From Methanobacteriota archaeon (GTDB lineage Archaea > Altiarchaeota > Altiarchaeia > IMC4 > QMZM01), in contig JAKFXM010000186.1 of the NCBI GenBank assembly GCA_021731385.1, forward strand, positions 1 to 6,388: a stretch of 6,388 nucleotides of DNA, in the 5' to 3' direction. The notes below the pieces were generated by a model. That model had not been told where the DNA came from. It saw nothing but the letters and a program-made list of their open reading frames with translations, and ran no database searches. Of the stretch, positions 1 to 5,008 are shown in pieces. The translations under genes were made by a program, and so were the position numbers. Numbering within the stretch: the first letter of the stretch is position 1; each line of letters begins with the position of its first letter.

Positions 1-40
1 GAGCCAAGGCTCTCAGACACGTGTCAGAGCCAAAGGCTCT
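1..40. repeat. Palindromic repeats inside the dnaK tail
   Basis: Two near-identical copies of a short palindrome, GAGCCAAGGCTCT (1-13) and GAGCCAAAGGCTCT (27-40), differ by one A in the loop. Each can fold as GAGCC/GGCTC around an A-rich loop; the second extends to a 6-bp stem from base 26 with an AAA loop. Between them lies a perfect 10-bp palindrome, GACACGTGTC (16-25). An alternative pairing joins GGCTCT (8-13) with AGAGCC (26-31). The AAA loop is the same as in the two hairpins upstream of secE, which suggests the same repeat family, here translated as part of DnaK. Confidence 0.7.
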
Positions 41-152
41 GCCACAAACTGAAAGTTTCCCTTATGGTGTTGATAGGGCACGAAGTTTCCCTTATGTTGA
101 TGCGGAATATGAGGTAATCGATGAGGAAGAGAAGAAAGGTAAGAAGAAATAA
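1..152 (+). CDS. dnaK: DnaK (Hsp70 chaperone), C-terminal tail only, partial
   Basis: Only the last 49 codons are present; the reading frame begins at base 3 and stops with TAA at 150-152. The end reads VDAEYEVIDEEE followed by a lysine-rich tail (KKGKKK). The D-A-E-Y-E-V-I-D-E-E pattern is the conserved terminal motif of DnaK, which in bacteria contacts co-chaperones and substrate. dnaJ starts 15 bases downstream, the usual dnaK-dnaJ order, which supports the call. DnaK is the ATP-driven cytosolic Hsp70 that works with DnaJ and GrpE. The tail before the motif is odd: instead of a Gly/Ala-rich linker it carries two repeated peptide pairs (AKAL/PKAL and SFPYGVD/SFPYVD) encoded by DNA repeats described separately. 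The ATPase and substrate-binding domains lie outside the window, so the call rests on the tail motif and the neighbour. Confidence 0.75.
   Translation, partial: AKALRHVSEPKALPQTESFPYGVDRARSFPYVDAEYEVIDEEEKKGKKK
51..101. repeat. Direct repeat in the dnaK tail
   Basis: Bases 51-74 and 82-101 are imperfect direct copies sharing the core AAGTTTCCCTTATG followed by TTGAT. The copies differ by a one-base indel near the start and a two-base indel near the end. They are separated by 7 bases (AGGGCAC). In protein the copies give SFPYGVD and SFPYVD. The second copy runs into the conserved DnaK terminal motif, so it probably holds the ancestral sequence and the first copy is the duplicate, but this is inference. 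Confidence 0.7.
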
Positions 153-167
153 ATCTAAAGGAATAGG

Positions 168-1310
168 ATGGCAGAGAAGCGCGACTATTATGAGGTTCTT
201 GGGGTAGGGAAAAATGCAACGGGGGATGAGATAAAGAAAGCCTATAGAAATCTTGCAAAGAAGTATCATCCTGATTTAAACAAGGCCCCTGATGCAGAAG
301 AGAAATTCAAGGAACTTTCAGAGGCATATGAGGTTCTAATAGATCCAGATAAAAAGGCGAATTATGACAGGTTTGGTCGTGCGGGGGCAGAGAGTATTTT
401 TGGCAGGGAAGGATTCAGGTGGTCTGATTTTACTCACTTTAGCGACATTGAGGACATTTTTGGTAGGGATTTTTTCGGCGGGGACATATTTAATGTCTTC
501 TTTGGCGGTGAGAGAAGGACAGGCAGAACAGGTCCTACGAGAGGTAGTGACCTTAGATATGACCTTAAAATAACCCTTGAGGATGCTGCCTTTGGTTTGA
601 AGACGGAGATAAATGTTCATAGGGCCGGTGTTTGCGATTTGTGTAACGGTAGTGGAGCAAAACCGGGGACCAGGATAAACACATGCCCTAACTGTAAAGG
701 TACTAGTCAGGAACGACGCGAGAGGAGAACGCCATTTGGCCAATTTGTAAGTATAACAACATGCAGCCGTTGCCATGGCGAAGGCAGGATTATAGAAACC
801 CCTTGTCCACGGTGTAATGGCACCGGAAGTATCGGTCGTACAACAAAGATTTCTGTCAAGATACCCTCGGGAGTAGAGAGCGGATCTCACCTGAGAATAA
901 GTGGGGAGGGGGATTCAGGAATTCGGGGGGGTCCACCAGGAGACCTTTATGTTGTAATCCATGTACAGCCTCACGAATTCTTCAAAAGGGAGGGGGATAA
1001 TATCTTCTGCGAAATTCCAATCACATTCTCACAGGCAGCACTTGGTGATGAGGTCGAGGTGCCGACACTGAAATCCAGGGCACGGATAAAGATTCCGCCC
1101 GGAACTCAGACAGGCACAGTCTTTAGGCTGAAGGGCGAGGGAATTTTCCGTCTTAATGGAAGGGGGAGAGGCGATCAGAACGTAATTGTAAGGGTCAAAA
1201 CCCCTGAAAAATTGAACAATGAGCAGAGGGAACTATTCGAGAAACTTGCAAAAATAGGGGGTTGGAATGTAAAAAAAGGGATTCTGGGTATGATAATAGG
1301 ATTGATATGA
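168..1310 (+). CDS. dnaJ: DnaJ, Hsp40 co-chaperone with zinc-finger domain
   Basis: A 380-residue class I J-protein, the usual length. It stimulates the ATPase of DnaK and delivers unfolded clients in the cytosol. Domains in order: J domain at about residues 5-70 with the essential HPD triad at 34-36 and the QKRAA-like end replaced by DKKANYDRFG; a Gly/Phe-rich linker at about 71-115 (FGREGF, FGRDFFGGD, FFGG); a cysteine-rich zinc domain with four CxxC pairs at C156/C159, C173/C176, C199/C202 and C213/C216; then the two beta-barrel substrate domains to about 350. Three of the four zinc motifs are full CxxCxGxG; the second (CPNCKGTS) has Ser for the last Gly. The short C-terminal end is hydrophobic (GILGMIIGLI). 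The ATG at 168 has an AAAGGA ribosome site at 157-162, 5 bases upstream. It lies 15 bases after dnaK, so the two are probably co-transcribed. Confidence 0.97.
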   Translation: MAEKRDYYEVLGVGKNATGDEIKKAYRNLAKKYHPDLNKAPDAEEKFKELSEAYEVLIDPDKKANYDRFGRAGAESIFGREGFRWSDFTHFSDIEDIFGRDFFGGDIFNVFFGGERRTGRTGPTRGSDLRYDLKITLEDAAFGLKTEINVHRAGVCDLCNGSGAKPGTRINTCPNCKGTSQERRERRTPFGQFVSITTCSRCHGEGRIIETPCPRCNGTGSIGRTTKISVKIPSGVESGSHLRISGEGDSGIRGGPPGDLYVVIHVQPHEFFKREGDNIFCEIPITFSQAALGDEVEVPTLKSRARIKIPPGTQTGTVFRLKGEGIFRLNGRGRGDQNVIVRVKTPEKLNNEQRELFEKLAKIGGWNVKKGILGMIIGLI

Positions 1311-1333
1311 AAGAAGAAATCGTTAAATCAGGA

Positions 1334-1340
1334 TTTATAG
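1334..1340 (+). promoter_or_regulatory. Candidate TATA box upstream of secE
   Basis: TTTATAG at 1334-1340 lies in an AT-rich stretch after dnaJ and resembles the archaeal TATA element. Measured directly it sits about 80 bases before the secE ATG, but the intervening paired-palindrome insertion accounts for 54 of those bases. Without the insertion the box would be centred about 28 bases before the ATG, the spacing of a leaderless archaeal promoter. Other AT-rich strings nearby (1341-1358) could serve equally well, so this is tentative. Confidence 0.3.
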
Positions 1341-1353
1341 AATAAAAATAATT

Positions 1354-1415
1354 ATTAATCCGAAATTCAAAGAATTTCGGAGTTTCGATTTTCCAAAGGA
1401 AAATCGAATTAATCC
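1354..1415. mobile_element. Small paired-palindrome insertion flanked by 8-bp direct repeats, before secE
   Basis: Two perfect hairpins stand 3 bases apart. The first (1360-1380) has arms CCGAAATTC and GAATTTCGG around an AAA loop. The second (1384-1408) has arms TTCGATTTTCC and GGAAAATCGAA, also around AAA. The pair is bracketed by ATTAATCC at 1354-1361 and again at 1408-1415, a 54-base offset that looks like a target-site duplication. No open reading frame is present, so any mobility would depend on another enzyme. There is no T-run after the stems, which argues against an ordinary intrinsic terminator. The right repeat ends 3 bases before the secE start codon. The palindromes and repeats are read directly; the insertion origin is inferred. 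Confidence 0.6.
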
Positions 1416-1418
1416 ACT

Positions 1419-1607
1419 ATGAATATGGATATACGGGGGAAGCTGACAACTGCTTACAGCGAAACGCGAAGGATACTACGGCTAACAAGAAAGCCTAAAA
1501 GACTGGAATATAATGAAATTGCAAAAATCACAGGAATTGGTATGATTGGTATAGGATTAATAGGATTTGTAATCTTTATAATTGCAGAGATGGCGAGATT
1601 AATTTAA
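1419..1607 (+). CDS. secE: SecE, SecYE translocon subunit (Sec61 gamma type)
   Basis: A 62-residue protein of the single-membrane-span archaeal SecE/Sec61-gamma type. It clamps the SecY channel in the cytoplasmic membrane and is needed for protein export. An amphipathic basic N-terminal segment carries the family-like stretch RRILRLTRKPKRLEYNEIAK (residues 17-36), followed by one transmembrane helix at about 39-58 (ITGIGMIGIGLIGFVIFIIA). The next gene is spt5, the conserved archaeal secE-spt5-L11-L1-L10 order. ATG at 1419 is chosen as first in frame after the insertion; ATG at 1425 is possible and would remove two residues. Neither has a clear Shine-Dalgarno sequence, and AAAGGA in the hairpin (1396-1401 region) is too far upstream. 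The missing site fits a gene that was originally leaderless. Confidence 0.9.
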   Translation: MNMDIRGKLTTAYSETRRILRLTRKPKRLEYNEIAKITGIGMIGIGLIGFVIFIIAEMARLI

Positions 1608-1706
1608 TTTTTTGAATTTTATATGTTTTTTGTTTTTAATAATAAGAAATTCTATATCTTATCCCCATATTTTAATTTTTAGTATATGTTGTATAGGTGA
1701 TTATCA
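1608..1706 (+). promoter_or_regulatory. AT-rich gap before spt5: candidate promoter and/or T-rich terminator
   Basis: This gap of about 99 bases is strongly AT-rich. It holds T-runs at 1608-1613, 1626-1631 and 1633-1637, typical of archaeal termination sites downstream of secE. It also has TATA-like strings TTTATATG (1618-1625) and TCTATATC (about 1651-1658), either of which could start a new transcript into spt5 with a short leader. No hairpin of note is present. I cannot tell from the sequence whether secE is terminated here, spt5 is separately promoted, or both. The ribosome site AGGTGA at 1695-1700 serves the TTG start of spt5. Confidence 0.35.
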
Positions 1707-2198
1707 TTGATATACGTGGTTAAGGTAACTGCAAATCAGGAAAAGGTTGTCTCAGAGATGCTGTATAGGGAAGCGGTTAGCAGGGACAAGAATCGCTCTG
1801 AGGGGGAGGGCATTCATGCCATACTCTACACTACAGGCCTTAAGGGTTATGTGTTGGTAGAGGCTGAAAATCCTGGAGCCGTTGAAGATCTTGCAAGGGA
1901 TATACCAAAGACAAAGGGCCTTTTGCTTCACAAAAAAGGGGATGTGGGTTCCGCCGGGGTTATATCAATAGAGGAACTTGAAAAGACCCTTATGCCGACA
2001 CCCATCGTAAAGGAGGTACATAAGGGTGATCTGATAGAGCTTATTGCAGGTCCCTTCAAAGGTGAAAAGGCGCGCGTTGCGAGGATAGATCAGAGTAAAA
2101 ACGAAATTACAGTGGAACTTATAGAGGCTGCAGTACCTATACCTATAACAGTAAAAGGGGATGACATAAAGATTCTCAAAAAAGAATCTGAGGAGTAA
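1707..2198 (+). CDS. spt5: Transcription elongation factor Spt5 (archaeal NusG)
   Basis: A 163-residue protein with the two-domain archaeal Spt5 layout. The NGN domain is at about residues 1-95 (opening MIYVVKVTANQE; LKGYVLVEAE at 45-54). The KOW domain is at about 103-157 (KGDLIELIAGPFKGEKARV, ending AAVPIPITVKGDDIKIL). It binds the RNA polymerase clamp with Spt4 and promotes processive elongation and coupling to ribosomes. Archaeal members are usually about 145-150 residues; the extra length lies in loops of the NGN domain (about 24-38 and 73-84). The start is TTG at 1707: a stop lies in frame just upstream at 1698-1700, AGGTGA (1695-1700) is well placed, and the family begins M-I-(Y/F). 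GTG at 1716 would lose the first strand. The stop TAA shares one base with the rpl11 ATG. Confidence 0.95.
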   Translation: MIYVVKVTANQEKVVSEMLYREAVSRDKNRSEGEGIHAILYTTGLKGYVLVEAENPGAVEDLARDIPKTKGLLLHKKGDVGSAGVISIEELEKTLMPTPIVKEVHKGDLIELIAGPFKGEKARVARIDQSKNEITVELIEAAVPIPITVKGDDIKILKKESEE

Positions 2199-2674
2199 TG
2201 ACAGCAAAACAAACAATAGATGTTTTAGTTGAGGGTGGGAAGGCAAGTGCGGGACCTCCACTTGGCCCGGCATTAGGACCGACGGGGGTAAAAGTAAATG
2301 AGGTTGTTAATGCCATTAACGAAAAGACTGCCAGTTATGCTGGAATGAAGGTCCCCGTAAAAGTTGTTATAGATGTCGGCACAAAGAAATTTGAAATAGT
2401 TATAGGTTCACCTCCAACTTCGGCACTCATAAAAAAGGAGATTGGTATTTTGAAAGGAACAAAAGACAGCAGTGTTGTTGGGAACATTACCTTTGACCAG
2501 GTGATGAAGATTGTACAAATGAAAAAAGACGCATTCCTTGCAAATGACCTGAAAGGTGCAGCAAAGGAGGTCTTGGGGACATGCAGATCACTGGGGGTTA
2601 CAGTGGATGGAATGTCTGCAAAGGATGTAACTGCGGCAATAAATGAAGGAAAATTCGACGAGAAATTCAGATAA
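2198..2674 (+). CDS. rpl11: Large-subunit ribosomal protein L11 (uL11)
   Basis: A 158-residue uL11, the usual archaeal length. The protein binds the GTPase-associated region of 23S rRNA at the base of the factor-binding stalk. The N-terminal signature is clear (LVEGGKASAGPPLGPALGPTGVKV from about residue 10), followed by the rRNA-binding C-terminal domain with KDAFLANDLKGAAKEVLGTCRSLGVTVDG and the usual end NEGKFDEKFR. ATG at 2198 overlaps the spt5 stop by one base, and GAGGAG at 2190-2195 sits only 2 bases upstream, so translation is probably coupled to spt5. Oddity: the last part of the gene (from 2641) is duplicated 117 bases downstream, and the second copy reads NEGKFDEKFK then stop. The palindromic insertion therefore appears to have landed at the very end of rpl11 while leaving a working C-terminus. 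Confidence 0.97.
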   Translation: MTAKQTIDVLVEGGKASAGPPLGPALGPTGVKVNEVVNAINEKTASYAGMKVPVKVVIDVGTKKFEIVIGSPPTSALIKKEIGILKGTKDSSVVGNITFDQVMKIVQMKKDAFLANDLKGAAKEVLGTCRSLGVTVDGMSAKDVTAAINEGKFDEKFR

Positions 2675-2705
2675 ATATCTTTGAAATTCAATGAGTGAAA
2701 TTTAT

Positions 2706-2726
2706 GTGGGGTGCGAAGCACCCCAC
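2706..2726. repeat. GC-rich 9-bp hairpin, GAA loop
   Basis: The arms at 2706-2714 and 2718-2726 are perfect complements around GAA. This is the most GC-rich stem in the window and lies in the untranslated rpl11-rpl1 gap. No T-run follows directly (the next T-run is TTTT at 2730-2733, four bases on), so it could act as a weak terminator or an RNA processing site, but its place inside the insertion is the simpler explanation. Confidence 0.7.
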
Positions 2727-2735
2727 TCATTTTGA

Positions 2736-2758
2736 TCAACCTTTTGTTAAAAGGTTGA
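2736..2758. repeat. 10-bp hairpin, GTT loop
   Basis: The arms at 2736-2745 and 2749-2758 are perfect complements around GTT. The hairpin ends exactly where the second copy of the rpl11 3' end begins, so stem and duplication abut. This mirrors the secE site, where the second hairpin also runs into the right direct repeat. Confidence 0.7.
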
Positions 2759-2795
2759 AATGAAGGAAAATTCGACGAGAAATTTAAGTAAATCC

Positions 2796-2803
2796 ATATA
2801 ATA
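2796..2803 (+). promoter_or_regulatory. Weak candidate TATA box before rpl1
   Basis: ATATAATA at 2796-2803 resembles an archaeal TATA element. A start about 25 bases downstream would fall near 2825, inside the predicted L1-binding hairpin, and would remove its 5' arm. If the hairpin is functional, the transcript must begin further upstream, so this string may be only AT-rich sequence. In Methanococcus the rpl1 operon is transcribed separately from rpl11, which makes a promoter in this gap plausible in principle. Confidence 0.2.
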
Positions 2804-2810
2804 ACAGAAA

Positions 2811-2842
2811 ATTCCGACGTACTACCTTCTGGTAGGAGGAAT
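2811..2842 (+). promoter_or_regulatory. Predicted ribosomal protein L1 autoregulatory binding site in the rpl1 leader
   Basis: The RNA can fold as two 5-bp helices with an asymmetric internal loop. The outer helix is ATTCC (2811-2815) with GGAAT (2838-2842). The inner helix is CTACC (2822-2826) with GGTAG (2831-2835), closed by TTCT. The internal loop has six bases on one side (GACGTA, 2816-2821) and two on the other (GA, 2836-2837). As I recall them, the L1 site in 23S rRNA helices 76-77 and the Methanococcus rpl1 mRNA site share this 6-versus-2 loop, with GA facing GANNNA and C-G pairs beside it. The Shine-Dalgarno GGAGGA (2835-2840) is wholly within the structure, so bound L1 would block its own translation. 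The fold and match are seen; regulation is inferred. Confidence 0.6.
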
Positions 2843-2845
2843 AAA

Positions 2846-3478
2846 ATGGATAAAAAGGATATAGCAAAAAAGATTGAGGAAGCGGTTGGAAAGACAAAAA
2901 AAAGGAAATTTAAGCAGTCTGTTGAAATTGTTATGAATTTCAAGGACATAGATATTGAGGCTCCTGAAAACAAGCTAAATCTGAATGTAATCCTCCCTAA
3001 AGGAAGAGGAAGGGATATCAATATCGGTGTTTTTGCAGACGGAGATATGAATGTCAGGGCAAAAAAACTTTCTAAATATGTTCTAAACAAGGCTGAGATA
3101 GAGGATTATGCAAAGGACAAAAGAAGGATGCGCAAATTCGCGAACTCATGTTATGCCTTTATTGCACAGCCGGATATGATGGCTCAAATTGGAAAGAGCT
3201 GGGGTATCGTTCTTGGCCCCAGAAATAAGATGCCACAGCCAGTCCCTCCAAATGCAGATATTGCCCCTGTTATAGGAAGGCTAAAAAATACTGTCAGAAT
3301 AAAATCAAAGAAGAATCCTACTGTAAGCGTTCCTGTTGGCACAGAGGATATGAACCCGGATGACCTGACTGAGAATATCATGGCTACATTGAATGCGATA
3401 GAAAGGCAGATATCAGAGGATAAGATCCGTTCATTATATCTAAAGGGCACAATGGGTCCGGTGGTGAGATTATGGTAG
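2846..3478 (+). CDS. rpl1: Large-subunit ribosomal protein L1 (uL1)
   Basis: A 210-residue uL1, the standard archaeal length. L1 forms the mobile L1 stalk at the E site of the ribosome and in archaea also represses translation of its own operon. Recognisable blocks are KFKQSVEIVMNFKDIDIEAPEN-like at residues 21-42, LPKGRGRDINIGVFADG (50-66), the hinge-region signature GIVLGPRNKMPQPVPPNADI (120-139), LKNTVRI (146-152) and VPVGTEDM (162-169), ending KGTMGPVVRLW. ATG at 2846 follows a strong ribosome site GGAGGA (2835-2840) that lies inside the predicted L1-binding hairpin. The gene is separated from rpl11 by 171 bases containing the palindromic insertion. Its stop overlaps the rpl10 start by 7 bases (ATGGTAG). 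Confidence 0.97.
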   Translation: MDKKDIAKKIEEAVGKTKKRKFKQSVEIVMNFKDIDIEAPENKLNLNVILPKGRGRDINIGVFADGDMNVRAKKLSKYVLNKAEIEDYAKDKRRMRKFANSCYAFIAQPDMMAQIGKSWGIVLGPRNKMPQPVPPNADIAPVIGRLKNTVRIKSKKNPTVSVPVGTEDMNPDDLTENIMATLNAIERQISEDKIRSLYLKGTMGPVVRLW

Positions 3479-4308
3479 CAACATGGAAGGGCAAGGAAGT
3501 TGAGAACTTAGCAGATATAGAATCAAAATCAGGGGCTGTTGGTCTTGTTGGCATTGAAAAAATCCCATCAAACAAACTTCAAAGGATGAGGAAGGCACTT
3601 AAAGGTACTGTTGATATACGAATAGCAAGAAATAGCCTTCTGGTGCGTTCACTCATGAAGGCAAAGATAGATGGCCTTGAGAAGCACGTTCATGGTTCTA
3701 TGGCTCTCATTTCTACAAATTTAAATCCATTCAAACTTAGCAGGCTTCTTAAGTCAAATAGGACATCTACATATGCAAGAGGGGGGGATATAGCAAATAA
3801 GGATATTGTAATACCTGCAGGGGATACCCCCTTTGCCCCAGGTCCCATAATAGGAGATCTACAAAAGGTCGGGATAAAGGCACAAATCAAAAGCGGTAAG
3901 ATTGTTGTTACAGAGGATTCCCTTGTTGTCAAGGCAGGTCAAGTAATCTCTTCAGACCTTGCAAATGTCCTTACAAGACTGGATATAAAGCCCTTTGAGA
4001 TAGGTCTTGACATAGCTGCAGCATATGAGGGGGGTACGATATATACGAAGGATGTTCTGGAGATAGACGATGCTAAGACGATAGAAAACATCCAGAATGC
4101 TCACAGAAATTCCATGAATCTTGCCATTAATGCAGAAATTTTAAATTCTGCCACAATACCTCTTCTATTGAAAATTGCAAGTACAAACGCCATGAACCTT
4201 GCGTTGAACGCAAATATAATGAACAAGGAGACTATCGGTTTTATTCTTGCAAAGGCAAATGCGGAGGCAAAAGCAATAGCCTCGAAAATCCCCGAAACAG
4301 CACAATGA
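3472..4308 (+). CDS. rpl10: Ribosomal stalk protein L10 / P0 (uL10), short C-terminus
   Basis: A 278-residue archaeal uL10, anchor of the L12 stalk on 23S rRNA. The rRNA-binding domain is at about residues 1-105 and 176-200 (GLVGIEKIPSNKLQRMRKAL; ARNSLL at 52-57). The archaeal/eukaryal insertion domain is at about 106-175 (IPAGDTPFAPGP at 114-125). The C-terminal spine, at about 200-275, carries two clear L12-binding helix repeats (NSMNLAINAEILNSATIPLLL and NAMNLALNANIMNKETIGFIL) and the start of a third (ANAEAKAIASKI). Archaeal P0 is normally about 300-350 residues with an acidic hinge and a GLG(A)LFG-like tail; both are missing and the protein ends IPETAQ. GGTGA at 3463-3467 precedes ATG 3472, which overlaps the rpl1 stop. 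The expected rpl12 does not follow; hisA overlaps the stop by 4 bases. Confidence 0.95.
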   Translation: MVATWKGKEVENLADIESKSGAVGLVGIEKIPSNKLQRMRKALKGTVDIRIARNSLLVRSLMKAKIDGLEKHVHGSMALISTNLNPFKLSRLLKSNRTSTYARGGDIANKDIVIPAGDTPFAPGPIIGDLQKVGIKAQIKSGKIVVTEDSLVVKAGQVISSDLANVLTRLDIKPFEIGLDIAAAYEGGTIYTKDVLEIDDAKTIENIQNAHRNSMNLAINAEILNSATIPLLLKIASTNAMNLALNANIMNKETIGFILAKANAEAKAIASKIPETAQ

Positions 4309-5006
4309 AAATAATACCTGCAGTCGATATTCTTGACGGCAGGTGTGCACAACTTGTGGGCGGAATGCCCGGAACAGAGAAATTTTATGGCAATCCCGTA
4401 GAAGTTGCCCTTAGATGGGAATCTGTGGGTGCTGAATTGCTGCATGTGGTTGATTTGGATGCAACACTCGGCAGGGGAAGTAATACTGATTCAATTATTT
4501 CTATTAAAAAATCCGTAAAGATTCCAATACACCTTGGGGGCGGGATTCGGGATTTTAAGTCTGCCAAGGGGTTTTTGGATATTGGGATAGATAGGATAAT
4601 TCTTGGGACTCTTGCAGTTCGAGATTATTTCGATGATTTTGAGGTTTTAAAAAAACTGAGGAATGAATTTGGGGGGGACAGGCTTATGGTGGCCCTTGAC
4701 TCAAAGAATGGCAATGTTGTGGTAAAGGGCTGGCGGGAGAAGACCGAATTAAATGCAGTGGAATTCGCAAAAAATCTTGAAGATATCGTTTGGGGGTTTC
4801 TCTATACTGATGTTGATGTTGAGGGCAGGATGTCAGGGATTAATCTTATGGGAATCAGGGAAATTGTTCAATCAACAAAACTTCCAGTAATTGTGTCTGG
4901 AGGTATTTCAAGTTCTGGTGATTTAGAAAAACTAGAAGAGATTGGGGCATGGGGCGCAGTCCTTGGAAAGGCCCTCTATGAAGGAAAAATAGGATTGCGG
5001 AGGTAA
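4305..5006 (+). CDS. hisA: HisA, phosphoribosylformimino-AICAR ribotide (ProFAR) isomerase
   Basis: A 233-residue (beta/alpha)8 barrel of the HisA/HisF family that catalyses the Amadori-type isomerisation of ProFAR to PRFAR, the fourth step of histidine synthesis. HisA-type residues are D8 on strand 1 (IIPAVDILDG) and D132 on strand 5 (VALDSKNG), the catalytic aspartates, with KGW at 141-143 near the active site. Phosphate-binding glycines are GGGIRD (78-83) and VSGGISS (197-203). YTDVDVEG (167-174) replaces the RDG motif of bacterial HisA; as I recall, archaeal HisA commonly has this VDVEG form. Asp at position 8 and the KGW motif favour HisA over HisF. The start ATG forms ATGA with the rpl10 stop, suggesting translational coupling; no clear ribosome site is seen. 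No other his gene is in the window. Confidence 0.92.
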   Translation: MKIIPAVDILDGRCAQLVGGMPGTEKFYGNPVEVALRWESVGAELLHVVDLDATLGRGSNTDSIISIKKSVKIPIHLGGGIRDFKSAKGFLDIGIDRIILGTLAVRDYFDDFEVLKKLRNEFGGDRLMVALDSKNGNVVVKGWREKTELNAVEFAKNLEDIVWGFLYTDVDVEGRMSGINLMGIREIVQSTKLPVIVSGGISSSGDLEKLEEIGAWGAVLGKALYEGKIGLRR

Positions 5007-5008
5007 AT

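Larger units (their letters stand above)
2641..2784. mobile_element. Paired-palindrome insertion flanked by a 27-bp duplication of the rpl11 end
   Basis: Bases 2641-2667 and 2758-2784 are identical over 27 bp (AAATGAAGGAAAATTCGACG and the next seven bases), and TAAAT is again shared 4 bases later. The 90 bases between hold two hairpins with 3-nt loops. The first (2706-2726) has arms GTGGGGTGC and GCACCCCAC around GAA. The second (2736-2758) has arms TCAACCTTTT and AAAAGGTTGA around GTT. An outer inverted repeat AATGAGTG (2690-2697) and CACTCATT (2724-2731) offers a second fold. Bases 2662-2669 and 2683-2690 are both GAAATTCA. The downstream copy still encodes the rpl11 terminus but is not translated with it. 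The layout matches the secE element: two small-loop hairpins between direct repeats. Insertion is the inferred cause. Confidence 0.6.

Noticed and set aside
336..890. A 184-codon minus-strand open frame inside dnaJ
   Set aside because: It is fully antisense to the conserved J, Gly/Phe and zinc-finger coding region, resembles no family I know, and lacks a convincing ribosome site.
1262..1345. A frameshift at the 3' end of dnaJ within the A-run at 1270-1276
   Set aside because: The neighbouring frame would extend to 1345, but the existing ending KKGILG resembles the KKGFF-type ending of DnaJ proteins and the length is normal.
1360..1408. The two hairpins as a factor-independent terminator of dnaJ
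   Set aside because: No T-run follows either stem, archaeal termination relies mainly on T-rich tracts, and the flanking direct repeats are better explained by insertion.
1354..2784. The palindromic elements as a CRISPR array
   Set aside because: There is no regular series of identical repeats with similar-length spacers. The hairpins differ in sequence and occur as isolated pairs.
2335..3090. A 251-codon minus-strand open frame across rpl11, the gap and the start of rpl1
   Set aside because: It runs antisense to two certain ribosomal genes. Its product is Phe/Ser/Ile-rich as expected for an antisense reading of purine-rich genes, and its internal peptide repeat only reflects the duplicated rpl11 end.
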